Below, piece by piece: positions 1-11,847 of a stretch of 64,000 nucleotides of DNA. The position numbers and the translations under genes were made by a program. The notes under the pieces were generated by a model. It was not told the origin of the DNA. It ran no database searches and worked only from the letters and a program-made list of their open reading frames with translations. Position 1 is the first letter of the stretch. Each line of letters starts with the position of its first letter. The stretch comes from Buddleja alternifolia. Lineage: Eukaryota > Streptophyta > Magnoliopsida > Lamiales > Scrophulariaceae. The stretch lies in NCBI GenBank assembly GCA_019426215.1, contig CM033396.1, forward strand, positions 33,275,154 to 33,339,153. Reading direction: 5' to 3'.

Positions 1-2
1 GG

Positions 3-640
3 CCGTCGTTTCCTCTTGCATTACAAAAAGGGAAGTTAGATAAGCAATTTGCTAAGTTTCTTGATATATTTAAACAATTGCGTATTAACATTCCTCTTGT
101 AGATGCTTTAGTGCAAATGCCCAGCTATGCTAAATTTCTCAAGGAAATTCTTTCGAACAAACGCAAGCTTGAGGAACATGAAACTGTTGCACTTACCAAG
201 GAATGTTCTGCAATACTTCAAAACAAGCTTCCTCCTAAGCTAAAAGACCGAGGGAGTTTCTCAATCCCTTGCACAATTGGCTCTATTACTTTCTCTAAAG
301 TTCTTTGTGATTTAGGAGCAAGCATTAATCTACTTCCTTTCTCGCTTTTCAGGAAATTGGGGCTCGGAGAACTAAAGCCAACTACCATTTCACTCCAATT
401 AGATGATAGATCCATCAAGTATTCATGAGGAGTGGTAGAAGATGTCCTAGTCAAAGTTGATAAGTTCATCTTCCCAGTGGACTTTATAGTCTTGGACATG
501 GAAGAAGACATAGAGATGCCACTGATTTTGGGACGTCCATTCTTAAATACGGGTAAAGCTTTAATTGACGTGGCAAACAGTAAGCTCATTCTAAGAGTAG
601 GTGATGATCAGGTTACTTTCAATGTGTATCAAGCAATGAG
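3..640 (+). pseudogene. Athila gag C-terminus and aspartic protease (broken)
   Basis: The frame is open from base 3 and encodes the gag-protease junction, including a stretch around MPSYAKFLKEIL. An aspartic protease follows with the active-site signature DLGAS at about bases 308-322. A TGA at 426-428 interrupts the protease, and the same frame resumes immediately with a family-typical sequence ending in LGRPFL. The protein would process the gag-pol polyprotein. The single in-frame stop marks it as defective. The RT follows in the same frame. Confidence 0.8.
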
Positions 641-1870
641 GCACCCTGCCCCTACTCCTACGTGTTTTCGAATTGATGTTATTGATCATGCGTCTATTGA
701 GTACTTTCAGCTTTACAGTTATGATGACCCTTTAAAAATGTGCTTAATCAGTCCTATGGACAAGGAGGCCGACGTGGAGCATTTACAAGAGACATTGGCG
801 TACCTAGAAGCCACTCCGTCTCATAAGAGGGGGTACCAACCACGATTCGAACCGCTAGATCGCCCGCTGGGCACTATACCAAAGCCATCGATAGACGAGC
901 CCCCGATACTCGAACTCAAACCTCTACCTTCTCTTTTAAAACATGTTTTCCTTAATACGTCGGATACCTTACCAGTGATTATTTCTTCCTCTTTGACAGA
1001 AAGCATGGAAGAAAAGTTGTTACGAGTATTGAGGAAGCACAAGAGGGCATTCGGGTGGAAAATAGCAGATATCAAGGGAATCAGTCCAACCATTTGTATG
1101 CATAAAATCTTAATGGAGGACAGCTACAAAACCACAGTCCAACCTCAAAGGCGGTTGAACCAAATGATGCAAGAGGTAGTGAAAAAGGAGGTGATTAAAT
1201 TGCTGGACGCATGTATCATATATCCTATCTCTGACAGTGCATGGGTAAGTCCGACCCAAGTTGTACCAAAGAAAGGAGGCATAACTATCATATCTAATGA
1301 GAAAAACGAGTTAATCCCAACTCGTATGGTGACGGGTTGGCGTGTGTGCATTGATTATAGGAAATTAAATGATGCTACTAGAAAAGATCACTTTCCCCTT
1401 CTCTTTATAGACCAAATGCTAGAAAGGTTAGCCGGACATGAATCTTACTGTTTTCTCGATGGCTATTCGGGTTATAATCAAATTGCTATTTCACCTGAGG
1501 ATCAAGAGAAAACAACTTTCACTTGTCCTTATGGTACATTTGCTTATAGACGAATGCCATTTGGACTTTGTGATGCGCTTGCCACATTTCAACGGTGTAT
1601 GATGGCTATCTTTCACGACATGGTAGCAAACTTTATTGAGATTTTCCTGGATGATTTTTCTATTTTTGGATCTTCATTTGATGCTTGCCTAGATAATTTG
1701 TCATTGGTTCTACAAAGATGTGAAGACACTAACCTTGTCTTAAATTGGGAGAAGTGTCACTTTATGGTACAGGAGGGCATAGTTTTAGGCCATCGTATCT
1801 CACAGAAAGGCATTGAAGTGGACCCCGTGAAAGTGAAAGTAATTGAGCAACCTCTCCGACATCTATCAAA
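641..1870 (+). pseudogene. Athila reverse transcriptase domain
   Basis: This open stretch continues the protease frame and encodes a Ty3/gypsy reverse transcriptase. Recognisable blocks are CIDYRKLN, a fingers/palm block around FLDGYSGYNQI, TFAYRRMPFGLC and the catalytic box FLDDF (the YxDD equivalent) near base 1650. The usual Ala-Pro after PFGLC reads Ala-Leu. Around 1860-1877 the frame shifts, and RNase H continues in another frame, so RT and RNase H are no longer one polypeptide. The RT core itself looks nearly complete. Confidence 0.85.
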
Positions 1871-1873
1871 GGA

Positions 1874-2440
1874 GTGAGGAGTTTCTTGGGACATGCCGGG
1901 TTTTACAGACAATTTATTAAGAATTTTTCAGATATTTCAAAACCTCTGTCTAACCTCCTCATTAAAGATGCACCATTTAATTTTGATGCTTCATGTTTGC
2001 AGGCATTTCACACTCTTCGAGAAAAGTTGGTCATGGCTCCCGTGATAATGGCTCCTGATTGGAGCCTCCCATTCGAGCTAATGTGTGATGCCAGTGACTT
2101 TGCTGTCGGTGCAGTCCTTGGTCAATGCAAGGACAAGGAATTTAGAACGATACACTATGCTAGTAAGACACTTAATGATGCACAACAAAATTATGCAACC
2201 ACTGAAAAAGAGTTACTAGTTTTCATATTCGTCTTTGATAAATTCCATTCATACCTTGTCATGAACAAAGTGATTGTATACACTGACCATTCAGCGCTTA
2301 AGTACCTCCTCTCTAAAAAAGATGCAAAACCTAGGTTAATCCGATAGATTTTATTGCTACAAGAGTATGACCTAGAGATTAGAGACAAAAAGGGGGTAGA
2401 AAACGTTGCCGCAGACCACCTATATAGAATTGAGGAATAT
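1874..2440 (+). pseudogene. Athila RNase H domain (frameshifted, one stop)
   Basis: This segment encodes the RT connection and RNase H of Ty3/gypsy elements. The blocks are RSFLGHAGFYRQFIK, CDASDFAVGAVLGQ with a catalytic Asp, the ATTEKELL block and VYTDHSALKYL. A TAG at 2345-2347 replaces what is normally a Trp codon, and the same frame continues as [15 protein letters not shown] and ends near AADHLYRIE. The frame differs from the upstream RT, so an indel separates them. Confidence 0.8.
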
Positions 2441-3310
2441 CGGGTAGATACTTTAGAGGAGACACCAATTTTGGAAGAATTCCCAGATGAACATCTCTAC
2501 GCTATAATTAACGGACCACACCCTTGGTATGCTAATTATGAAAATTATTGTGTCACCCGGGAACTCCCCCCAAATCTTACTTATCATCAAAGGAAGAAAT
2601 TCCTATCTGAAGTTAAGCACTATTTGTGGGACGATCCCTTTTTGTTTAAAGTTTGTACAGATCGTATTATACGGAGGGTGTCACTTAGCAATGTTGGCAC
2701 CCACTTTCAAAACAAACAATTTGACACTTTTAACGAAATATGGTGTCACTCACAAGGTCGCTACCACATATCACCCTCAGACGAGCGGACAAGTTGAAGT
2801 GTCGAATAGGAAAATTAAACGCATCCTACAGAAAATGGTCAGTTCCTCTAGGAAAGACTGGTCCCTCAAGCTCGATGATGCCCTTTCGGCATATCGAACT
2901 GCGTTTAAAACCCCTATAGGCATGTCACCTTATCGTCTCATCTTCGGGAAAGCATGTCACCTCCCAGTTGAACTTGAGCATAAGGCATATTGGGCTGTAA
3001 AAATGCTTAACTTTGATCTACAAGTTGCAGGTCAAAACCGGTTGCTCCAACTCAATGAGCTTGATGAATTCCGACATGAGGCGTATGAGAATGCCAAGCT
3101 ATATAAGGAAAGAACATAAAAATGGCATGATCAACGTCTCACACCTCGTGAATTCAAGGTTGGAGATTTGGTACTTCTATACAATTTTCGTCTGCGTCTT
3201 TTTCCCGAAAAACTGCTCTCCAAATGGTCGGGACCTTCACCATCACTAAGGTCTATCCCTTAGGAGCCATTGAAATCTATGATGAGGTAAAAGTGCATTT
3301 ACTGTAAATG
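2441..3310 (+). pseudogene. Athila integrase remnant with internal deletion
   Basis: The N-terminal part reads to CTDRIIRR near base 2675 and then jumps directly to sequence normally found late in the catalytic core ([17 protein letters not shown]). The HHCC zinc finger and the first two acidic catalytic residues are therefore missing. Downstream, in a different frame, are the third catalytic region ([14 protein letters not shown]) and the C-terminal domain (REFKVGDLVLLYN). A TAA near 3117 interrupts the last part. The deletion size cannot be measured here; compared with the family it should be several hundred bases. Confidence 0.8.
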
Positions 3311-4557
3311 GGCACGGGGTAAAGCATTTTTATCATCAAGGATGGCGCAAGGACAAGCAGACCATCCCGCTCCTTGATCCATCTTAGTAACCCACTCTCG
3401 CAGTGTCAAGCTAATGACGTTAAACAAGCACTTCTTAAGAGGCAACCCAAGTTCTTTGTTTTTATTCTTTCGTTTTGTTTTGTCAAATTCTCCGTTTTAG
3501 TTTGTTTAATATTTTGTCGAGTGCTTTCATTTTGTTTACAGGTATGCCAATCACGTAAGTAGATACAAGCAACCGAGAGCCATCCTCTTAAAGGTTAGCG
3601 TGGTGTCCATCCTGTGGAACGAACGCCTTGGCAATTGTTCAAGAAAACCCGTCATTTTTCCCTTATTGAATCATTTGACACAATAGAGGAACATTTTGGT
3701 GTATTTTTGAACCAATGCCTAGGTACTCGGACCACGGGAGGTGAACGCCGCGACGTCGATACAAAACACTAGCGTTCCAAGTGTCAACGCCGCCGCGTTG
3801 CACCTACTGGAAGCAACGCTGCAGCGTTGATAGCAAACGCCGCGGCGTTCGCTGTGTCTAAAAGGGGCAGCTGCACGCATTTTTCCCATTTTCCAAACAT
3901 AAACCCTAGCTCCTCCAACTTCTCATTTTCGCCCCTTTTACAAAAATCACAATTAATCACACATCCCTTAAATTTTTTCAAATTCATTTTAAATCCACAC
4001 TACCCACCCCAATTCCTACCATTCCCACCGATTAAAACTCACAATTTTCGGCCAAAAATCCACTTTCCAAGCCCCACCGCCGCCGGCCGCGCCACACCGC
4101 CGCCGCCGCCGGAGTGTGTCATCACCAATGGAATTTAAGTTGCATTGTCATCTTCTTGGGATAAAGTATCAATTCGTTCATCCATTTGTGATATTTGTCT
4201 TCAAGTTTAAATTAAGCTTAGTGAATGGTTTGTGGATTAATTGTAGGATGTGAATTCATGTTCATTGGGGGATTTTTGTTATAATATTGGTTGTTTGAGC
4301 ATTGTCGTTGGGTTGATTTCATTGCGTGGGCTCGTTGTTATAATTGTGCTCTTGAATTATCCGTCCACATTGTCCGGGGTTATTGAGTTTACGTGGTTAT
4401 CGATGATTGTGAGTTCGTTGTGAATTGTTGAATTGTGAACCTTTAGTTGTGGGCGTAATTTGTTGAAGAAGTTTGGGAGTGCTCCGGTGCTTTCGGTTGT
4501 GTGGGAGAATTGGGCGTACATTTTGTCGGCTTGTTGCATTTTGTTAAGAGATTTGAG
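3311..4557 (+). other. Athila spacer between pol and the env-position ORF
   Basis: No convincing ORF is present. At about 3400-3455 lies the block ctaatgacgttaaacaagca and its continuation, which is conserved at the end of pol in Athila-group elements. Four versions of a GC-rich palindrome of the type aacgccgcggcgtt lie at 3743-3850, followed by a pyrimidine-rich stretch and aaaccctag. The same palindrome family recurs in the LTR promoter region. Confidence 0.6.
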
Positions 4558-5919
4558 ATGAGAACTCGTTCTGCTAGGCCAGCAAAGGGGAAGGCCATGG
4601 CTAGTACTTCTACCCCCGTCGACCCACCACGTGACGATATGGATGGCAGTCACCTTGAGGGCGACACTCCGACCCAGGCACTGTACGATACACATAAATT
4701 TGTCAGTCTCGCCGCATCAGTCTGTTTTTTCGAGGCATTAACTTAGAAAAATGTGGTCGATGAAAGGGCATTGGACTGCTCCCTGGAGCCCTTTAAGTCG
4801 AACATGCAAAATAGAGGCTGGTTCGAATTTGCTACACAGCCCGGGGAGACGATCATTCCATTGGTGAAAGAATTTTATGCAAATGCTTCTGGGAAACCTG
4901 CTGATGTCCACAGATTAACCACCGTTCGGGTCCGGGGTCGGCGTCTGAGCATAACTTCCCAGAAAATTAATGAGGTGTGTCACGTCCCCGTTCCCCCTCA
5001 GGATCAGTACGTACAATGGTTGCAAGACATCGACTATGCTGCCCTACACTCTGCCCTCTGCAAACCCGGCACTGAATGGACAAGCTTCAAGGACTCTCAG
5101 CCGGTGTCGATAAAGGCATCTCACCTCCGCCCCAACGCCCGGACTTGGTACTACTTTGTGTGCGCTCGCCTTCTTCCGACCCTATCCTTGAGCACCGCCA
5201 TTGGCGAGCGCGTAGAGGTCATATATGCGATTCAACAGGATTTGGCTATTAATTTGGGCAAACTCATCAAGCAACATCTTATTCAGTCTATCTTTGAGTG
5301 CTCGGGTTGAAAGAAGAATCTATGCTTCCCGTCGTTGATCACTGCTTTATGCAAAAATGCCGGCATGCAGTACTCACAAATGGAGCATGTTGAGGTACCC
5401 CGTCAGATCATTTCTTATACATAGATCAGCCAGGCTGATTACGCCAATCAGCGATCCGGTCACCGTGCCAGTCCCCGTCCTGTTCCCGCATCTACCTCTG
5501 CTCCCGTCTTGCCAGCTCCGTTACGACGCACAGATCTACAGCCCGACTCTTCTTCTTCCAGGGCCACTTCTGATATTCTGCCGTGGGCCATTGAATTGAA
5601 GAATCAGATGACACAGATTGATCAGACCATTCTGGCAGCGCGATGGGATGCTCAGCGCAGATGGCAGTTTATGGAGAGCGCCATCTGGGCGAACACCTTC
5701 AGCCCCTGGCCCGGGTTTTTGCCCGAGTTTCCACAATTCGACCCGCTCCCTCCATTCTACCCGCATCCCCCGCCTCCCGAGCTAGCTCCTGAGGAGGAGG
5801 CTGGAGCACCTGCCGAGTCTGATACTGACGATGATGAGGATGATCATGAGGCGGATCATGATGAGGACGATGACACAGAGGGCAAGAGTGATGAGGATGA
5901 GACTGAGTTGGATGAGTAG
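4558..5919 (+). pseudogene. Env-position ORF of Athila (plant transposon protein domain, acidic tail)
   Basis: From ATG 4558 one frame runs 454 codons to TAG 5917-5919, interrupted only by in-frame stops at 4744, 5308 and 5422. After a short Ser/Thr/Pro start, the region at 4753-5310 matches the putative plant transposon protein family that occupies the env position in Athila elements (blocks such as FKSNMQNRGWFEF and KEFYANASGKPADV). A Pro-rich stretch and a highly acidic Asp/Glu tail follow. No signal peptide or clear membrane segment is visible, so an envelope role is not supported. The function of this family is unknown. Confidence 0.75.
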
Positions 5920-7572
5920 TGGGCTGTGCTGAGTGTCTGAGAGTTTTCCCACCCCTTTTGTTTTATCTGCTTTATTTTGTTATGATTGACTGTATTGTTG
6001 TTTTGCATTACCATTGAACTTCATGATTGCACTTATATTTGTTTGTTTCCGTTTTCGTGTTTTTCATTTTCCATCATGCTATTTTATTGTTGTTTGTTCG
6101 ACTCTATATTTTGATATGGCTCCGTTGAGTGTCTTTCAGACAGGTTTTGCTACAGATTTGTTTCCCAGGATACGCGACACTACAGTTCTCCCGCCATTTT
6201 CTTCTCGTTACGGATGTATCACTTTTCCCTCTCCCTTTATTTTTCATTGAAACATTGAGGACCATGTTTCCCTCAAGTGTGGGGGTGGGCTTGGTATGTA
6301 TTTCGTATAATGTTTAGTCCAAGTGTGGGGAGCCGTTGCTTGCATGTTTTATGTGATTATATGTTGAAACAATTTAGCAAGACAAGAATTTTTTTGTATG
6401 TTTTTAGGATTTGAACCTTTCAAATGAACGCAGTGAGATTGATTAAGTGTGAGACAATTACATGAATTCTTGATCAATTTGAACGTTAATGGACAATACA
6501 TATCCTTTCATTGCTCGTGGGACCCTAGATAAGATTGGATTGTCCGTAGATGATTCACAATTGCACATGAGTCAAGGGTAGAGGAGTCGAGTGGATAACC
6601 ATTTTGAAACACTTAAAGACTTTTTCCCGGAAATATTGACCTAAATTTTTTATAAGTGTTATGAGTTGAGAAGTTGACTTCATATGCTTAACAATAATGC
6701 ACACAGGTGAAAAATTGGTATGACTTAAAAAGTCAGGCTAATATGTACTGGAGGTCAAAAGCAACATGCCTATACACTGTACTGTTATGCTAATTTGAGC
6801 TAAGCCCAAGCCAATTAAAGTTGAATTGAAATAAGGACCTAGTTTTGTTTCGTGGCCTTTGGCACTCGAGTCATTAAGCTCGTAGGAGTGTCTCTACACT
6901 TAATGCCCTAAAGTCGTCTAGTTTGGGAGTTATTAGCCTAAAGCTTGTTACAAGGATGTCATAGAAAGCCTAAGGGAACCGAACATTGTACACGGTCTAT
7001 CCTCTTGTGAATGGGGTCAAAAGTTTCATAAATTGAAAGTCTAAATTAAATAAAGTGATGAAATTTAAATGGCTATGAGGTTTTTCTTCAATTCTTGTAC
7101 CTTGTAATTAATCGAAAGTTGATAGATGTGGGACGAATGTCTGAGAATTGGTAAGAATGCCATTTGATTATAATACCTTACACTTATTATGAGTACACCC
7201 TTCGAATGATCTTTTCAAGTTAGGAGTAACATGAGCAAGCGTTTGATGTGTATACATGTAATATTGAGCTTTCAAAGACGAATTCATGTCATTGTTTTAC
7301 TATTGATCATATTGATTTGTGTTAGTTGGTCGGGGTTGAAAATCCTTCGACTTTGTGAGTATACCATCTGCAAACCATCAAGAGACTATAACTCGTCCTT
7401 TGCGGCAACTCAAAGGTTTAAAGGCTTATTGCACGAGCTAAGTGCAATCGTATACTCCACAAAAGCGAGATTAGTTAGTAGCTTTCTTTTTTGTTTCTCC
7501 CTTCTTGATTGTTGGTGGATGTCTGTTCATATGGTTAATCACTCGAGGGTGAGCGATTGATAAGTGCGGGGG
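5920..7572 (+). other. Athila 3' untranslated region with polypurine tract
   Basis: This 1.65-kb stretch holds no supportable gene. Two G-rich motifs of the type aagtgtggggg lie near 6278 and 6323, resembling internal purine tracts. The true polypurine tract is probably gtgcggggg at 7564-7572, immediately before the TG that starts the LTR. Confidence 0.6.
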
Positions 7573-8953
7573 TGTTGATAAGAGTCGTTTTCACGCGCTT
7601 TAAGCCTTTGAGTTTACGTTTAAGTTCATTTATCGCTTGATTCATGCTATTGGTGCGTTTGATTTGTGCGTTAAGTGATTACAGGTCTTTTTGAGACACA
7701 ATCGAAGAAAGGGCGAAAAAATGAGATTTGGATAACATTCGGGGCAAAGAGTTAGAACCGGAGGCAAGACATACACTTTGGGGAGAAAAACAGAGCAACT
7801 CTGCAGCGTCCATCATGGAATGCCACGGCGTCGGAGGCAGTAGGGTGAATGCCGCGGCGTTCAACCCATCGACACCGCTGTGATCACACGCCGAAGGATG
7901 AATGCCGCGGCATTCAAGGCGGCGGACTTGGCCTATTTATAGCCCATGTAGGTCATTTGAAGAGGGATGCCCTAGACACACCCTAGAAACCCTACATAGC
8001 AGCCACCACCCAAGGGAGAGGAGATAAACACTTCGGAGCGAGAATCGAACGTCATAACGTCTTGTTGAACATCTGGATCCGCAAGACGACGGAGAATTCT
8101 TCGAGGAGTCGATTTCATTACGGTTATTCGGGAATTGTTATATCATTATTTCTTACACTTTTCCAACTCTTTAGTATGACTTGTATGATTACGATTTGTA
8201 TTTGTGACGTGATTATGAGCTAAATACTTATTTGATTGGGTTATGTGAACACTTTGTGATATTTTGTGTTTAATGAACTCTTCGTTCCGGATTAATTATA
8301 TTCTTGTTGAGTGTTTGATCTTTGTGCTTAATACGTGCACTTACCTAATCACCATGTGTTTGATGAAATGCTTTGTCTTGAAACCGAGAGGAGACAGATA
8401 AAGGAAGATCGTAAAATCAAACATCATAACGTACAATTGACTTTTGATAGAATTCGATTACGTTGTGTGGCTTTTTGTGATAAGACGACCCGATTTGAAA
8501 GTAGGCTCTTCGTAAGCAAGGAATCCCTAGAACGTTAATGCATATTAGTTAATTTAATCTTTGCTATAGAGATATAGGAAGTTTTTAACTAGTATAGGCT
8601 CGTTGTTACAAGAGATTGAGTAACAAATACCTTAGGGGGTTTCGCCATAACAAGAACATTCTAATAATCCAAGGAATTAAGAGTTTATGAACACCAAAGT
8701 AGAGCAGAGTGGAATCATAACCCGATCATCTCTTCTATCATTTGATTACCAACAATTGTACGAATTAACGTAGCTAAATAATTAAATTAAACCTCTTATC
8801 AACCAATCTAACTTAGAAAAGGGTAATACAGTAGTCTCAGTACTTAGATAGCAGTTGTCCCTGTGGAGACGATAACTCGGACTTAACATCCATTTTATTA
8901 CTACACACGACCAGTACACTTGTTGTGCATACGCGTAAGATTCTATCGTGTCA
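7573..8953 (+). repeat. Athila 3' LTR
   Basis: The repeat begins tgttgataag directly after a purine tract and ends tgtca, giving TG...CA ends. Imperfect copies of the palindrome aatgccgcggcgttc lie at 7796-7914. A TATA-like box, tatttatag, lies near 7934, consistent with the LTR promoter. The 3' part has the cctgtggagacgataactcg block near 8862, typical close to the end of such LTRs. The partner LTR is outside the window, so the ends are inferred from sequence features and from where copia coding resumes. Confidence 0.7.
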
Positions 8954-9435
8954 CTCTCCTTTTGAACTAATTGGTTATTCAGACACAAATTTTGCAGGAT
9001 GCAAAATAGATAGATAAGTACTAGTGGTACATGTCAATTTCTAGGTGATAGATTGGTTTCGTGGCATAGTAAGAAACAACAATCCATAGTGATTTCTACT
9101 GCTGAAGCCGAGTATGTAGCTGCTGGAAGTTCTTGTGCACAAGTCCTTTGGATGAGGCAACAACTTAGAGATTATGAAATCCTCTTAAGTCCTACTCCAA
9201 TCCATTGTGATAACCAAAGCGCTTTAGCTATGACCCAAAAACCCAGTCCTTCATTTTAGAACTAAACACGTTGATATTCACTATCATTTCTTGCGTGACC
9301 ATATTCAAAAAAAGATATCTCCATACATTTCATTGGAGCTGACAAACAATTGGCAGATATCTTCACCAAAGCTCTCAACGAACAACACTTTCTCATTTTG
9401 ATAAGTGAATTAGGTATGATTGATTTAAACGCTTA
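8954..9435 (+). pseudogene. Copia RNase H C-terminus (broken)
   Basis: Translation gives the end of copia pol: LIGYSDTNFAGCKIDR, then VSWHSKKQQSIVISTAEAEY with the catalytic Glu, the IHCDNQSAL block, KHVDIHYHFLRD, and an ADIFTKAL-type block near 9355-9375. Stops follow CKIDR and lie in the next few codons, and frameshifts occur near 9255 and 9320. RNase H removes RNA from the RNA-DNA hybrid during retrotransposition. The upstream RT is absent because the Athila element interrupts here. Confidence 0.85.
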
Positions 9436-10405
9436 ATCATGAAGCATCATAATTTTATAAGGCATATAATCTAGGGGGAATCCACTCTATTATGATGTCT
9501 AAAGCGATTTCTATATGGAAATGAGTCATCAATTTTAGGAAAAACTTTAAAATTGTACTTATTTCAATTAGTATGCGACAATGATCAAAAATGACTTTGA
9601 AAAACTTTATGCATTGATCATTAGCGTTTACCTTTATGCATGACAAATTGATCGCTAATAAGATAAAAGTAATATTTCTCAACAGCGATTAAATGTTCTT
9701 TATTAAAATAAGACTTTAGCGTTAAGAATATTCCCACTTTAACGCTAAGTAACTTTCTTTGAAAATCATGCATTGTTTTTATCGCTAAAGGTAGCATGCA
9801 GATAAGTCCAAATGATAAGATTTGACAACTGCCCACGCGCTCCTATCAAATCAAACTGACGGTTAATGATACCTATCTCAAAATAGGCGGTTCAGTAACT
9901 GTACATGACTGCGTACGTGTCAGTGTACCAACATGCACGTCAATTCACTCTGAATATTTTCAAAAATCTCAAACGTTTTTGAAAAGTAACTGCAGACTCC
10001 AAATTCTATATTTTACAGAAGTTATCCTAATTTATCGCACCTTTTACATCTGTCTTTATGATTAACCAGCTCAAATTCAATGGTTTTCATTTTTGATTAA
10101 CTGCATTCACATGTGGTATTTATCAAAGCAATGGAGGAGTTCCGTTTTGCCATCTATTTAATACCTTCAAATTTTTACAGAAAAACTTAATCACTCTCTC
10201 ATTCTCTTTGCTGTAAAAATTCTCAAAGGTAAAAAGGTTTTCTTCTTCCTCCTTAAAAAGCGTATCTTTTTCATCAGTGGCGCCACCATAGTCTTCCAAA
10301 TATGATGCTGGAAACACCTCCAAATCCAAAATTGAAAGAACCATAGGTTATGCTGCTGGTTTCCTAGTTAACTAGGAGTACCTTTTTGAGAATCAAAACT
10401 TCCCA
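9436..10405 (+). other. Sirevirus spacer between pol and env-like region
   Basis: About 970 bases without a supportable ORF on either strand. It is AT-rich, with scattered words such as agcgttaag and tcgctaa. It corresponds to the noncoding spacer that separates pol from the extra ORF in this lineage. Confidence 0.5.
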
Positions 10406-10816
10406 ATGAGACGAATCCTTCCTCTCATTGAAGAATCTGGCTTAAGAACCCTTCTCACCTTTCATTCTTTGATTCATGAGGATGAAGCTAAATACTTCTT
10501 TGAGAATGCTGCCATTTTTTACGATGGCAACTCTATTTCTTGTTATTTTTCTTCTGCTGAAACCCTATTTGTTTTCTCTTCACAATTGCTTGTTAATTTA
10601 CTAAAACTACCCACTTCTGGGTGTGAAGTTGAAGAAGTTGCCATGGGTGCTGCTACTAAAGTCTGGGAAAAAGTCCGGCGAGACGACGTTGATGCCGCGT
10701 ACAAATCAAACTTCAAGAAGAATGACATGAAAGACGAATATGTCATTCTGGCTGACATACGTGCAAAAATGATCGAGTGTCGTAAAGGTTCGTTTGATAA
10801 GATCTCTATAATTTAG
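10406..10816 (+). pseudogene. Sirevirus env-like segment 1
   Basis: A 136-codon ORF begins MRRILPLIEESGL and contains a predicted globular stretch with LLTFHSLIHEDEAKYFFENA. Its position after copia pol, and its resemblance to N-terminal regions of extra ORFs in plant retroelements, suggest it opens the env-like protein. No signal peptide is visible. The frame ends at 10814-10816 with a TAG, and sequence of a similar type resumes about 200 bases later. Function is unknown. Confidence 0.5.
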
Positions 10817-11012
10817 TACAAGATGATGATCGCCATATTGACCAAGCTGAAGGTCAATTAGGCCTTGTACGTTTTCAATCGCTTTAAGGCAGCGATACAC
10901 AAGTCAGTAAATCCCAAGCCGTATGGGATTTTACTGAGTTTCATTCTTAGCGCTAGTGGATCTCACTTCCAAAGGATGCAAAGTGCTAGTGACTAAATTT
11001 TAGGGAAAGAAG

Positions 11013-11741
11013 ATGATTGGAGAATTGCTCAACCCTAAGCGAGTGGGTGGTGCATCGGTTCCCAAGGAGGAGCACAAGCAACTTCTTCCCGAAGGCCTTG
11101 CTAAAGACAAAGTTTGTGGTAATGGTGAGGAGCAAACGACTTCCTCATCTGATGAACCAGAAGAAGTGGTGGTCAAGCGACCAAAAAGAAAGATTGTGTT
11201 GAAAGTCGCTGAGGTCTCCAAGCCAGCCAAGAAACAGAAGAAGGAGACAAAGAAGAAGGATAAGTCTCCCTCTCCTACTCCAAAATCCCCTTCTCCTCCA
11301 GCGATTGATGTGTCCCCGGAGACAGAAGAAGAAGTGTCACTTGCCCATAAGATCATACCGTGGTCAACTCCAAAGGGATCAACAAGCGCTCCAGTAGAGC
11401 CAGCTCTTGAAGAACCAACGAATGCCCCTTCTCCTCCTCCTTCTGGACCTGTTGTAGAGCCTGAAGCTAATCCTCTTTCACAAAATTTTGCTATCGATCA
11501 GGGTAAGTACTTGTGATAAACAATGTATATTATCCTTTCCTTGTTTGTTATCTTCTTTAACGCTAGAATAAATCTTCTTTCTTCTCGAAGAGAATTCAAT
11601 ATTCAGTATGTTCTGAATACCTTAGATGCGTGTAATATTCCGATTCGTGCTGATCCCTTCATTTCTTTACCCATTCAAGATGATGTTGAGAAAGTTTTGG
11701 AGCCTGAGGCTATGGAACCAAATGTTCCAAAGATCAAGTGA
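11013..11741 (+). pseudogene. Sirevirus env-like segment 2 (Lys/Pro-rich, disordered)
   Basis: From ATG 11013 an ORF of 167 codons is rich in Lys, Ser and Pro. It has basic clusters (KRPKRK, KKQKKETKKKDK) resembling nuclear localisation signals, and the repeat SPSPTPKSPSPP. It ends soon after a splice-donor-like gggtaagt at 11501. A second short ORF at 11523-11741 contains NTLDACNIPIRADPF and stops before another donor-like sequence at 11767. This is disordered protein of the env-like region; its function is unknown. Confidence 0.45.
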
Positions 11742-11847
11742 CTGATATAGTCGAAAATAGTCCTCAGGGTAAGCATTTCTGTCGTTTGTATCTCAAATCT
11801 CTACTTAGTTGAAATTTTCTTTATTCTCAAACGCTTGCATGTATCAG

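Larger units (their letters stand above)
1..8953 (+). mobile_element. Athila-type Ty3/gypsy retrotransposon, 3' part
   Basis: The order is protease, reverse transcriptase, RNase H, integrase remnant, a separate ORF in the env position, a long untranslated region, a purine tract and an LTR. The pol sequence style and the plant-transposon domain in the extra ORF fit the Athila lineage. The 5' LTR and most of gag lie before the window. Every coding segment carries stops, frameshifts or deletions, so this copy cannot move on its own. Sirevirus coding sequence resumes directly after the 3' LTR, so the element probably inserted into that older element. Confidence 0.85.

Noticed and set aside
4753..5310. 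A viral envelope gene
   Set aside because: The position is env-like, but no signal peptide, membrane anchor or envelope signature is visible. It matches a plant transposon protein family.
6014..7560. Short ORFs after the Athila env-position ORF
   Set aside because: They show no domain or codon pattern and lie in the untranslated region before the purine tract.
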